A program made the position numbers and the translations under genes. The notes beneath the pieces were generated by a model. That model had not been told where the DNA came from. It saw nothing but the letters and a program-made list of their open reading frames with translations, and made no database searches. 9,695 nt of DNA from Kiritimatiellia bacterium (GTDB lineage Bacteria; Verrucomicrobiota; Kiritimatiellia; RFP12; UBA1067): contig JAGBFY010000581.1 of NCBI GenBank assembly GCA_017936245.1, forward strand, positions 1 to 9,695, in the 5' to 3' direction. Each line of letters begins with the position of its first letter. Within the stretch, counting starts at the first letter, position 1. Below are positions 1 to 7,960 of this stretch, one piece after another.

Positions 1-2226
1 ACCCTGAGAGGAAAACCCGCTCATAGACCCGGTTTCGACATCATTCACGACAACGCCCAACACCGTTGCGCCTGCCTCTGCAAGGTTGCGCGATGTGGAC
101 TGGATGGGACGGAAGTGCGTACGGTCAGGGCAGCACATGATAATCACACCATCCACGATATTGGCAAGGGTCATTACATCGCCAACAACGCCAAACGGCG
201 GAGAGTCGATTACCACGCGCTCATAGTTTTCACGTGCCCACGCAAAGAAGTCCGGGACAATATCCGAGCCCATGATCGATGCGGGATCAACACCTTCCGG
301 CTGAAGAGAAACTATAACATCGAGATTTTCAACGTGGGTTTTTCTTACAAGCCCGCTGAAATCACACGCCTTGCCGGCCTGAAGATTATGGGAGAACGAA
401 TGTTCCTTGTCGAGATCCTCGATATTCCAAACCTTCGCCAAACGCGGACGACGAAGATCGAAGTCCACAAGAAGCGTCTTGCGACGCGCCTGCGCGTTTG
501 AAATCGCGAGCGAGCAGCTCGTGATCGATTTGCCCTCTCCAGGCTGGGTCGACATGACAAGAAGGACCTTGTTCATCTCGGCATAGCGAGGCGAATCAAG
601 AAGATTGCGAAGTCCCGCGACCGCTTCAGCAAACTGCGAGTACCTGTTCTCGACGATAAACTTGGCGACATCCTCGCGCTTCTTGCGGCGTATGTGCGGA
701 AGGACGGCAAGCACTTTTAGCGAAAGGCGCGTCTCTATGTCGGAAAGAGAAACGATCGTATCCTCAAGATGGTCAAGGACAAGCACGAACAAGAATCCAA
801 GTCCAAGAGAAAGGACAATCCCGGCCGCAAAAATCATCATCGGGTTGGGAAGAATCGGCTTGGAGGGAACTCCTGCGGGACGTCCCACCCGTACGATTTC
901 ATTATTCGCCTCGGCGGCGATGCGAGCCGTGTTCTCATCCTGCTGAAGCTGCTTAAGAAGCTGGGAGGAAATCTCCTTCTCGCTTTCGATCTGCATGAGC
1001 CCAGACTCTGCCGCGATGATCTTCTGGTCGATCTCGGCGATTGTGGAAGTCATCCTGTCACGGTTCTTCTTGTGGACGGCAAGCTGGTTGCGGAACGCCG
1101 CAAGGTTTCCGTGTGCCGTTGCGAGAGCGCGGGAGACAGACTCTGTGAACTGCTGCTTGAGGATGTCGAGATTCTTCTGCTTGACGCGCACTTCCGGGTG
1201 GTTCTTTGTGAAAGAGGTGAGCAGTGAGTTCAGTTCCATCTGGCATTTCTGCAAGTCGGTGTAGGCCTGCCCAATCTCTGTGGAACGAGGCACCGCGGAA
1301 GGAAGCGCACCGAAATCCTCAGGGGTTTCCTGTGCGGCCTCAAGCACCTTCTCCCATTCGATTGCGCTAGTGACCTCGGATTCAAGCTGAAGCACATCTG
1401 CCGTCACCTTCTGCAAGGACTGCTGAAGTATTTCACGCTCGCTCCTTAGGTTGTCAACCTTGTGAGTCTTGCGGAATTCAAGAAGAGCCTTCGCCACCTT
1501 CTCATCCATGAGACGCTGCTTCTCCACCTGCTCGTGTATCTGTGCGACGGCCTTGTCGCAACGAAGCTTGTTCTCCTCGTCAGTGAACGATTCGATCGCC
1601 TCCGCATATGCGTTGGCGAGAGCTGCGGCAAGCTGCGGAGAGCCGGAGCGGATACCGATCGTGATAAGGCGGGACCGACGCACAAGCTCCATCTGAGAAC
1701 CAGCCAACGCCTCAATCAGCTCTTCATCGGAAACCGTGGATGCAGGGAAATTTGCACGGTACTGCTGCATGATCTTCGTGAATATCTTCTCGGAACGCCA
1801 TTCGGAAAGCCGGGTATTGAACACTTCCTCATACGTGTTTCCATAATCTATTTCCGTCATCTGGCCGAGCTTGCCCTCGCTGGCTCGAGGTCCACGCATC
1901 TGAACCGTGAACTCTGACTTGGATTCATAGATTGTGGGTGAAATACGATAAATGGCGAAGGATGCAACCAATCCGACAAGAAGAAACACAAGTACCGTAA
2001 TCCAACGCTGAGAGACAACGCGCAGAATACGAGCAGGGGTAATCGAACCGACGAGCGAATCAGGATCCTGTCCGCCACCGCCTCCATAATAGTAGGGAGC
2101 GCGACCATAGGAACCACCAGCCCCATAATGGTACGGAGCATTGGACATTCCGTAATATATCGGAGATTTCTTTGAAGTTCCGTAATAAAGAGGCTTTCCG
2201 CCGTATTTAGGTGTATCTGAAGCCAT
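1..2226 (-). CDS. Wzz/Wzc-type polysaccharide co-polymerase and tyrosine autokinase (3' end cut)
   Basis: This is a bacterial tyrosine (BY) kinase fused to a Wzz chain-length domain, sitting in the inner membrane and controlling polysaccharide polymerisation and export. The frame is open for 742 codons and runs off the left edge, so the C-terminus is not seen. A Tyr/Gly-rich N-terminus (residues 1-52) is followed by TM1 (about 75-92), a long periplasmic part with heptad-like helices (about 180-440), a proline motif PSKPILPNP before TM2 (about 464-484), and the cytoplasmic kinase. Visible kinase motifs are Walker A STQPGEGKS (Lys566), Walker A' LLVDFDLRRP (Asp588, Asp590) and Walker B VVIDSPP (Asp674). 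The usual C-terminal tyrosine cluster, if present, lies outside the window. The ATG at 2226 lies 4 bases after the stop of the Wzy-like gene and has AAGGA 8 bases upstream, so the two are probably translationally coupled. The family call is secure; the substrate is unknown. Confidence 0.93.
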   Translation of the reverse strand, partial: MASDTPKYGGKPLYYGTSKKSPIYYGMSNAPYHYGAGGSYGRAPYYYGGGGGQDPDSLVGSITPARILRVVSQRWITVLVFLLVGLVASFAIYRISPTIYESKSEFTVQMRGPRASEGKLGQMTEIDYGNTYEEVFNTRLSEWRSEKIFTKIMQQYRANFPASTVSDEELIEALAGSQMELVRRSRLITIGIRSGSPQLAAALANAYAEAIESFTDEENKLRCDKAVAQIHEQVEKQRLMDEKVAKALLEFRKTHKVDNLRSEREILQQSLQKVTADVLQLESEVTSAIEWEKVLEAAQETPEDFGALPSAVPRSTEIGQAYTDLQKCQMELNSLLTSFTKNHPEVRVKQKNLDILKQQFTESVSRALATAHGNLAAFRNQLAVHKKNRDRMTSTIAEIDQKIIAAESGLMQIESEKEISSQLLKQLQQDENTARIAAEANNEIVRVGRPAGVPSKPILPNPMMIFAAGIVLSLGLGFLFVLVLDHLEDTIVSLSDIETRLSLKVLAVLPHIRRKKREDVAKFIVENRYSQFAEAVAGLRNLLDSPRYAEMNKVLLVMSTQPGEGKSITSCSLAISNAQARRKTLLVDFDLRRPRLAKVWNIEDLDKEHSFSHNLQAGKACDFSGLVRKTHVENLDVIVSLQPEGVDPASIMGSDIVPDFFAWARENYERVVIDSPPFGVVGDVMTLANIVDGVIIMCCPDRTHFRPIQSTSRNLAEAGATVLGVVVNDVETGSMSGFSSQG
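2072..2205 (-). other. Tyr/Gly-rich N-terminal tail of the kinase (P-x-x-Y-G motifs)
   Basis: Residues 8-52 of the tyrosine kinase contain 11 tyrosines (8, 14, 15, 24, 25, 32, 34, 40, 45, 46, 47). Most sit in four motifs of the form P-x-x-Y-G: PLYYG, PIYYG, PYHYG and PYYYG. A run of five glycines follows. The segment precedes the first transmembrane helix and so should be cytoplasmic, on the same side as the kinase domain. BY kinases usually carry their phospho-acceptor tyrosines at the C-terminus; a role for this tail as an acceptor is inference. Confidence 0.8.
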
Positions 2227-2230
2227 AAAC

Positions 2231-3667
2231 TCAATCCTTCATTTCTTTTGCCCGTTTCCGCTTCATTTTCGGAAATGACGCGGCTGCAAGCGTCATTGCC
2301 GATGCCACACAGACCGGCAACGCCGTCAATGGAAACCCTGAAGAAAACCATGTATCAGCCAAACCTGCAGCAAGGACTGCAAGCCCTGCCCATACTGCCG
2401 AAGGGATACAGAATACCCAAGCCCGGCCTTCTTCCTGAGTTTTATGCCATTGGAATGATTCCACAAGGCGTGCCACCCAGGCAAAAAGAAGAAAACCGAT
2501 TCCAACAAGCCAAAAGAGCGAACCGACAATTCCCCGTTCGGCAATCAGGGTAAAATATCCGTTGGAACTCTGTTCCGGGCGAGGTGGAAGCACCTGCCAA
2601 TCTTCCTTGGCTGCATAGAATGGCACTTGCAGTTTAAATGCGCCGACACCAACCCCCTTCCACTGAAAATCCTTCCACATTGCAAGCGAAACCCGCTGAA
2701 GAGCCTCATTTCTGTCGGCCAGCGCAGGGGTGAATGCATTTTCAATATTCACGCCCTGAAGCTTCTCCTGGACTATGCCTTTGTAGGATGGTGCCATCAC
2801 TGCCGACACAGCGGCAACAATGCCGAACGCCAACATGGATGCAGCTCTGGCGCATGCCGCCGCTCCTGCTCGGTTCTTGCACAATGCCAAAGATACCGCT
2901 GTCACGATTAGTGAAATCAGCAGATGGCCCAATGCAAGAAGCGCAGGAAGAAAGACGAATGTGGCAACCGCATTGCCGGCGACTGCAAACGCAAAAAGAA
3001 GACGCGCCTTTGTAATCCCTCTTTCTTCTGCCTCAATGCCGCACGCTATCGACACAGGCAAAATCAGGGCGAAAGCAGTTCCGTAGAACCAAGGCTGACC
3101 GAAGCTCATCAATGCAGAGGTCTTGAAGGTTTCAACCCCGAACGCAACACAGAACACCGCAGCCAGTCCTCCTATTGCGGAAAACGCCCCGGTAGTGACG
3201 CCAAACCAGATTCGGGCATTGCGCCCCAACGCATGCCTCACCCCGGCTATCACGGTTGCAAGGACAACCGCCACGGCAAATGGCAGAAAGCCCGCATCCC
3301 CGGATGACGCCGGCATCATAGACATCGCTGGCTCCTTTACCGACCATATGGTCTTTTCCGCATCATAGAAAAGAGCGACATCAGAATTGAGCCAACGAAT
3401 AAAAGCAAAGAGAACGGAAAGAATCAAAAACCATACGAAAGGATCACGAACCATACGGCCAAACATACGTGAACGGGCACGGGATACCGTCTCGCCCGAA
3501 AGCACCGAGGGTTCGAACGCAATCCAGATCCATGCAACAAGCGAAACCCAAAGCATGGATACGGCAAGCGCATTGACCGAGACAAATTGAGCCAACGCCG
3601 CCGGCAAAGCGGCGGCGAGAGCGAGATGGGTTGCCAAACCGAATCTTGAAACGTTCTGACGGAACAT
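2231..3667 (-). CDS. Wzy / O-antigen ligase-type polytopic membrane protein
   Basis: The 478-residue product is very hydrophobic, with about ten or more membrane segments spread from residue 11 to 465. Its largest soluble loop is near residues 295-370, which is the layout of the Wzy/WaaL (O-antigen ligase domain) superfamily. That loop carries WKGVGVGAFK (336-345) and, before the next membrane helix, SSNGYFTLIAERGIVG (367-382). The second matches the usual HNxxLxxxxExGxxG signature, but Ser-Asn replaces His-Asn. The protein most likely polymerises polysaccharide repeat units at the periplasmic face of the inner membrane; ligation of a finished chain to an acceptor is the alternative. The ATG at 3667 is 6 bases after the barrel stop codon and has only a weak ribosome site, which suggests translational coupling. 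The stop is 4 bases before the kinase start. The C-terminal tail (KMKRKRAKEMKD) is basic, fitting a cytoplasmic end. Confidence 0.82.
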   Translation of the reverse strand: MFRQNVSRFGLATHLALAAALPAALAQFVSVNALAVSMLWVSLVAWIWIAFEPSVLSGETVSRARSRMFGRMVRDPFVWFLILSVLFAFIRWLNSDVALFYDAEKTIWSVKEPAMSMMPASSGDAGFLPFAVAVVLATVIAGVRHALGRNARIWFGVTTGAFSAIGGLAAVFCVAFGVETFKTSALMSFGQPWFYGTAFALILPVSIACGIEAEERGITKARLLFAFAVAGNAVATFVFLPALLALGHLLISLIVTAVSLALCKNRAGAAACARAASMLAFGIVAAVSAVMAPSYKGIVQEKLQGVNIENAFTPALADRNEALQRVSLAMWKDFQWKGVGVGAFKLQVPFYAAKEDWQVLPPRPEQSSNGYFTLIAERGIVGSLFWLVGIGFLLFAWVARLVESFQWHKTQEEGRAWVFCIPSAVWAGLAVLAAGLADTWFSSGFPLTALPVCVASAMTLAAASFPKMKRKRAKEMKD

Positions 3668-3673
3668 ATCTTA

Positions 3674-4939
3674 TCAATAGTGGAATCTTACGCCGAACAC
3701 ACCACGCACACGGTCATAGTCATAATAGCTGTTCGTGTCTGTTGACTCGTTATCCCATATCAAATGAGCAAATATGCTCGTCCATCGATTCAACAGATAG
3801 TCAGCCGCCAGCCTTGCAGAGATATGTGTACGGTCATAGTTGTAACGGTTGGAGTACACTTCATCCGAGTAGCAGGTTTCATCAAAGCGCCATGCGATGT
3901 TACCGGAAAGTTTCAGACGATCACCAAGCGTGAGATACGAGATGCCGCCCGAAAGATTGTACACCTTGCGAGCCTGCCCCACATACTGATCAGACGGCTC
4001 GTAGTAGCTTGAACCAAGCAACGAAAGCTGAACCTGACGATGGATGCGCCAATTCGCGGAAAGCGTATACGTCCAACCGCAATCTGACTGGCTGTTGCCG
4101 CCATAGTTGAACCAAGATGCGCCCATCAAGGCACGGTAGCTTATGCGCTCGGTAGCGCGTGTACCGAGACCTGCCTGAATGGAGTAGGAATCGGATTCGT
4201 CGTTATAATGACGGTATGTGGCAATATCGTTGTTGTCGATATCCTGATTGTAGAGTGAATACCCTGCGGCCACAAGAAGATCAGTCCATTTCGATGCCGC
4301 ACATCCGAACTGGGCGCCGGCACTGTACTGGCTCCACCCGAACAGGGGATAGTAACGCCCCGTCTGGTTGTCGTAGTCAAGCCAACTGTACTGCCCTTGA
4401 ACATCCATATGCCAACGTTCTGTAAAGCGACGTTCAATAACTCCAGCAACATCCAACGTCTGACGGTCACGCCAAATACCACGCCCCCCACCGTGCGAAT
4501 CAAGATCGTCCGACTGGTTTATGAACGCATACCGCTCTGAAAGCATGAGCGACCACCCCTTGGCATTCTGTGCAGACGAGGAATACCTGAACTGCAGACT
4601 CTCACCATAGCTGTTTTCGCCCATCTGGTCATTATACTCGCAGAAATAACGATGCCGATACCAGATATTTCCAACGAGCATCCATTTCGCTCCATACCAT
4701 TCGAAATCTACAGCAGGATTTACAGCGAATATGGAATCATCCTCTTCTGTCTTATCAGCATCAACATTGGAATCATATGTATAGGAAAGCGAAACATACG
4801 GCTTGATCGTAAGATGCTGGTTGAAGAAACGAAAACCAGTCGGACGAGACTCCGTCTGCGGTTTTGTGACACCTTGCTGCGCCATTACGGCTCCAGCAAG
4901 CAAAAGCGTCAACGAAAAAGTTGTTGAATGCAATTTCAT
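3674..4939 (-). CDS. Outer-membrane beta-barrel protein of a polysaccharide export cluster (BBP2-like)
   Basis: The product is a 421-residue outer-membrane barrel. The ATG at 4939 gives a clean signal peptide ending AGAVMA-QQ near residue 20 and has GGAG 7 bases upstream. A GTG at 4963 would extend it by 8 residues and overlap the previous stop, but would put WSKQ ahead of the signal peptide. The mature protein shows alternating aromatic/polar strands throughout, many Tyr and Trp girdle residues, and a C-terminal strand ending VRGVFGVRFHY with a terminal aromatic. The early motif YTYDSNVDADKTEEDDS followed by NPAVDFEW resembles the putative beta-barrel porin 2 (BBP2_2) family common in exopolysaccharide clusters. 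No plug domain or TonB box is seen, so it is not a TonB-dependent receptor. Its place between the export lipoprotein and the Wzy-like gene suggests it forms the outer-membrane channel for the polymer. That role is inferred. Confidence 0.82.
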   Translation of the reverse strand: MKLHSTTFSLTLLLAGAVMAQQGVTKPQTESRPTGFRFFNQHLTIKPYVSLSYTYDSNVDADKTEEDDSIFAVNPAVDFEWYGAKWMLVGNIWYRHRYFCEYNDQMGENSYGESLQFRYSSSAQNAKGWSLMLSERYAFINQSDDLDSHGGGRGIWRDRQTLDVAGVIERRFTERWHMDVQGQYSWLDYDNQTGRYYPLFGWSQYSAGAQFGCAASKWTDLLVAAGYSLYNQDIDNNDIATYRHYNDESDSYSIQAGLGTRATERISYRALMGASWFNYGGNSQSDCGWTYTLSANWRIHRQVQLSLLGSSYYEPSDQYVGQARKVYNLSGGISYLTLGDRLKLSGNIAWRFDETCYSDEVYSNRYNYDRTHISARLAADYLLNRWTSIFAHLIWDNESTDTNSYYDYDRVRGVFGVRFHY

Positions 4940-4946
4940 CTGTTTA

Positions 4947-4950
4947 CTCC
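4947..4950 (-). promoter_or_regulatory. Ribosome binding site deciding the barrel start
   Basis: GGAG lies 7 bases before the ATG at 4939. It supports that ATG over the in-frame GTG at 4963, which overlaps the upstream stop codon as GTGA. The site sits in the 20-base gap between the secreted-protein stop and the barrel start. Confidence 0.7.
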
Positions 4951-4959
4951 AAAATCGAA

Positions 4960-5973
4960 TCACAGTTTCTGCAACCAGTACGGACCAGGTTCACGATCTC
5001 CTGCCGTACCACCATCACCATCACCTGAATGGCGCCCATCACTGAACCATGGATTCTCCTCCTGAGTATGCTTGTCAGCAGGGTCACCTGTTATGAAAGA
5101 TCCTGGAATTGTAGGCAGCTGAATCCGACCTCTGGGAATCTCACCCATTTTTACACTCATCGCATCGACATCAAAGTTGAAGAAATCCACAGGCGGATGA
5201 CCTATCTTGACACCATCCGCTTGCTCCTTAGGCAATACACCAGCCTGTAGATCCGCAAGCATGGATTCTACAATCTGCTGACTGTAGATGCCAATGACGG
5301 TGACATGATCCGGCTCTTCGCCAGCCTGAGCCGCAGCAAGCATGGGATCGTAGGATTGAGGCTGCTCCTTACCCAATGCGGAAGGAATCCACGTATTGCG
5401 GGCTTCCTGCTGAGATTCAGCCGGCAATGCCGCTATAACTGCATCCATTGCGGCATCAGCCGAGTTGCCGGCAGCCCGTATGAACATAAGGCCTGCAAAA
5501 CAGGCACGCAACGAGCCTGACTCAGCAGAAGCACACCGCTGAGCGATCCGCGACATGGCATTCGACACAATATTCATGAACTGCACATCGCCCATCGTAG
5601 AGGAACGAGAAAACTCAGATTTAGCGAATTCCTCGTTGATGACCGTAAGAGACTCTGGCGGTACCGTAGCGTAAATTTCAGCCAATGCCGCTCCACGATC
5701 TGCTGATCCAACACCCCTAACAGCAGCCCTGTTCGCGGCCAAAAACTGAGCTGCCTTGACTTCTGCACTGCCAGGCATCTTGGATATCGCTTCGTTGACC
5801 TCCGCAATAAAAGCAGTTTTATCCCCCGAAGAAAGCTGAGATATAGTAGCCTTGAGCACCACTGGATCAAGTGCGCATTCACCAACTTTCGCATGCCACT
5901 CGCTACGCGGCATCTGCGCCAACAACGTTGTCGCAATCAATGCAAAGAACATGGCAAAAATCTTGCTTTTCAT
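4960..5973 (-). CDS. Secreted protein of unknown function in the polysaccharide operon
   Basis: I do not recognise this 337-residue protein. It begins with a signal peptide (about residues 1-19, ending TTLLA-Q), so it should be periplasmic or exported. There is no lipobox. Residues 30-255 look alpha-helical and alanine-rich with several short amphipathic helices, including SQLSSGDKTAFIAEVNEAIS and a later segment with VVNAM-like helices around 130-165. Three cysteines remain after processing (33, 147, 158). From about residue 257 the character changes to Pro/Gly/Asp-rich and low-complexity, with a stretch GRHSGDGDGGTAGDREPGP near the C-terminus, ending in LQKL. The gene lies between the export lipoprotein (20-base gap with a strong AGGAG site) and the barrel, so it is probably co-expressed and may be an accessory part of the export machine. 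No enzyme motif was seen. Confidence 0.8.
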   Translation of the reverse strand: MKSKIFAMFFALIATTLLAQMPRSEWHAKVGECALDPVVLKATISQLSSGDKTAFIAEVNEAISKMPGSAEVKAAQFLAANRAAVRGVGSADRGAALAEIYATVPPESLTVINEEFAKSEFSRSSTMGDVQFMNIVSNAMSRIAQRCASAESGSLRACFAGLMFIRAAGNSADAAMDAVIAALPAESQQEARNTWIPSALGKEQPQSYDPMLAAAQAGEEPDHVTVIGIYSQQIVESMLADLQAGVLPKEQADGVKIGHPPVDFFNFDVDAMSVKMGEIPRGRIQLPTIPGSFITGDPADKHTQEENPWFSDGRHSGDGDGGTAGDREPGPYWLQKL

Positions 5974-5977
5974 ATTT

Positions 5978-5982
5978 CTCCT
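5978..5982 (-). promoter_or_regulatory. Strong ribosome binding site of the secreted-protein gene
   Basis: AGGAG lies 4 bases before the ATG at 5973, within a purine-rich stretch reading GGTGAGAGGAGAAAT. It is the clearest Shine-Dalgarno site in the window and contrasts with the absence of one before the upstream export lipoprotein. Confidence 0.7.
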
Positions 5983-5994
5983 CTCACCTTTAAA

Positions 5995-6651
5995 TCAATA
6001 CCAGCTCATCGGCACCCACACGACATCCCCTGCTTTCAGGAGCATATCCTTGTCGGGGCGACCTTCTTTTCCTATTTCAATCAAATCAACCTTTGTCTTC
6101 GTCTGCTTGCCATCCTTGTCGCAACGAGTGACTCGGATATTGGTTTTATCGGCAATGCCTGTCGCTCCACCAGCTAACTGCAAAGCGCGGGTTACACGAA
6201 GATCCATGGTAGAAGGAACATCAACTGGACCAGGCCTGTTGACTTCTCCAAGCACCGTAACCGTACCCCACGGCGAAACCATACCGCCACCAGACTGATA
6301 GATGAAAGTGGCGGTTACGTGCGGATCAAGGAAAAACTCCTTGTACGCCGCGGTGATCTTCTGCTGAAGACCCACAAGAGTAAGCCCATCGCACTTGATT
6401 TGCCCCACAAGTTCCATAGCAATGTAGCCATCAGCATCAACAAAATACTGCTTTGCTGCCTGCCCCTGTGTACCAGTTGCAGTGACGGAAATCGCCAATG
6501 CAACGCCTGGACGCACCTTTGGACCATCAAAATATGTGGCCAAAACATCTGCGTCAACATTCTGTTCAGACGGCTCCTGCAATAGCGATGCGCACCCTGC
6601 CAAGCCTAAAAGCATGGCGAGCAGCGAAATATATGAATACAATTTCCCCAT
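5995..6651 (-). CDS. Wza/OPX-type polysaccharide export lipoprotein, short form
   Basis: The 218-residue product is a polysaccharide export (OPX) lipoprotein. A signal peptide ends in the lipobox LAGC with Cys20 as the lipidation site. Residues about 45-118 form the Poly_export domain, visible as the FVDADGYIAMELVGQIKCDG core and the FFLDPHVTATF strand. Residues about 130-215 form one SLBB domain with the typical VLGEVNRPGPV, an IRVTR strand and GDVVWVP near the end. The chain stops at SWY straight after this domain. E. coli Wza is about 380 residues, with further SLBB-type domains and a C-terminal helix that crosses the outer membrane. Those parts are missing here, so this protein probably cannot form the outer-membrane pore alone. 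It is the first gene after an apparent promoter and has no Shine-Dalgarno site before its ATG. Confidence 0.92.
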   Translation of the reverse strand: MGKLYSYISLLAMLLGLAGCASLLQEPSEQNVDADVLATYFDGPKVRPGVALAISVTATGTQGQAAKQYFVDADGYIAMELVGQIKCDGLTLVGLQQKITAAYKEFFLDPHVTATFIYQSGGGMVSPWGTVTVLGEVNRPGPVDVPSTMDLRVTRALQLAGGATGIADKTNIRVTRCDKDGKQTKTKVDLIEIGKEGRPDKDMLLKAGDVVWVPMSWY

Positions 6652-6654
6652 AAA

Positions 6655-6702
6655 CGGCCGCTATGATACCACTTCCCACCCTAAAAATCAATCTTTTTTT
6701 TC
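6655..6702 (-). promoter_or_regulatory. Sigma70-type promoter of the export operon, near-leaderless
   Basis: On the minus strand a -35 box TTGATT (6686-6691), a 17-base spacer and a -10 box TATCAT (6663-6668) match the sigma70 consensus well. An A8 tract (6694-6701) sits just upstream of the -35 box like an UP element. The -35 box contains the TGA stop (6688-6690) of the flippase gene, so the promoter is embedded in the gene end. Only 11 bases separate the -10 box from the ATG at 6651. A start point 5-8 bases beyond the -10 leaves a leader of about 4-7 bases, too short for a Shine-Dalgarno site, and none is seen. The start point itself is not proven. Confidence 0.6.
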
Positions 6703-7956
6703 GGTGAGGAATCGAGAGTTTTGACACGCAATTCCGGAAAACAGAAAACGCAGCACTGATACAACAGCGAAACAGACAATCAGCAGCGGCAAGGATAGTG
6801 AGCCACAGAATTGCAGCCAAAGCGTTAGCACACCCATGTAGATCAGATGTAGCGGCGCTAACCACCACAGGAAGCCGAAGCGTCCGGCGGAGACCTCCGC
6901 GTTCGCATAGAACACCTGACAGGCGGTAAACGCATTTATCAATACCAGCCACGGCATATATTTCACATAGGCAATGTAATTTTCGCCGTTTGGCATCAGG
7001 GACAACAGTTCTTCCCCGAAGAATGCATATACGACAGCCATCAGCACGGATACAGCAAGCGTCACGGCAGAGCACTTGGCCACGTACGGACATGTACTCG
7101 CCCCTTTTCTGGCGGCTGCCGCCGTATATGGGAACATGACAAGCAGTAACGGAAACGTAAGATAGTGCAGGAAGTCTGCAAAACGCGAAACCATGTAATA
7201 GCCGGCCGAATCAACAGATGGCAAAGCCGTCCGGATCATGGTTTGCTCCAACAAAGATGAAGCCATCGGTATCGCCTGATACACTAGTATCAGCCCGAAG
7301 GCGGCTGTCATACGCCGAACAGCATCCCTATCCCAGAACGGTTCCGCCCCTATGGACATATCCCGACGGAGCATGAACACGCTTCCTGCGATCCGAAACA
7401 CTGGCAATGCGGCCTGTCCTGCAAAATATCCCGCCAACGCCCTTACCGGCATCACCGCAAGCATCACCAGAAAACGCACAACAGAACCGCCCACTTCGAT
7501 TGCCGCCAATGACCTGAACCGTTTCAATGACTGGAGCGCATCTGTGTAGACCGGTGCCACACACCCGAGAAATGCAGCCGCCACTACAAGGAAACCTGCA
7601 CTGCAGTCCGATACGCGCATCAATTCAAGGAAACACGGCATCAACACTGCTGTGACACCAAGAACCGCAACAGTCGTAGCAGCCACTACCACAAAGACAC
7701 CGCATAGCAGCGACTTGATCCGCCCCCGCTCTCCAGTTGCAGCAAGGCATGCCGCCTCCTTCATGACGGTCATCGCGAAAGCGAATACCGGCAAGGAAAG
7801 GAATGTGGCAAACGAGGTAATCGGCAACACCGCGCCAATATCCTCTGGCTTCACATATTTCGGCACGAACCACATCCCAGCAGCGACATTGACGAAGTCT
7901 CCGATCCGCATCGCGAGAAAAAGCAGAATTGCATGTCTTGCAAATCCATCCACCAT
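6688..7956 (-). CDS. Wzx-type flippase / polysaccharide biosynthesis membrane protein (MOP superfamily)
   Basis: The 422-residue product has about 12 to 14 hydrophobic segments along its whole length. It opens with an amphipathic helix and LAMRIGDFVNVAAGMWFVPKYV, followed by a PEDIGAVLPI loop. This start, a YYMVSRFADFLHYLTFPLLLVMFP segment in the second half, and a length near 420 fit the MOP flippase superfamily (Wzx/RfbX branch). Its expected job is to flip undecaprenyl-linked repeat units across the inner membrane. The ATG at 7956 lies 4 bases after the tonB stop codon, with AGG 7 bases upstream, so it may be translated in series with tonB. The last codons include an A8 run encoding Lys-Lys, and its stop codon overlaps the promoter of the next gene. 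Sequence divergence between flippases is high, so the substrate cannot be read from the sequence. Confidence 0.82.
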   Translation of the reverse strand: MVDGFARHAILLFLAMRIGDFVNVAAGMWFVPKYVKPEDIGAVLPITSFATFLSLPVFAFAMTVMKEAACLAATGERGRIKSLLCGVFVVVAATTVAVLGVTAVLMPCFLELMRVSDCSAGFLVVAAAFLGCVAPVYTDALQSLKRFRSLAAIEVGGSVVRFLVMLAVMPVRALAGYFAGQAALPVFRIAGSVFMLRRDMSIGAEPFWDRDAVRRMTAAFGLILVYQAIPMASSLLEQTMIRTALPSVDSAGYYMVSRFADFLHYLTFPLLLVMFPYTAAAARKGASTCPYVAKCSAVTLAVSVLMAVVYAFFGEELLSLMPNGENYIAYVKYMPWLVLINAFTACQVFYANAEVSAGRFGFLWWLAPLHLIYMGVLTLWLQFCGSLSLPLLIVCFAVVSVLRFLFSGIACQNSRFLTEKKD

Positions 7957-7960
7957 AACA

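Noticed and set aside
115..1917. Several plus-strand frames of 110-152 codons opposite the kinase gene
   Set aside because: They overlap an unbroken kinase frame with intact Walker motifs and show no family features.
4937..4963. GTG at 4963 as the barrel start
   Set aside because: It adds WSKQ before the signal peptide and has no good ribosome site, while the ATG at 4939 has GGAG 7 bases upstream.
6694..6701. T8 tract on the plus strand as a terminator
   Set aside because: There is no adjacent GC-rich hairpin, it lies within the flippase coding sequence, and no plus-strand gene ends there.
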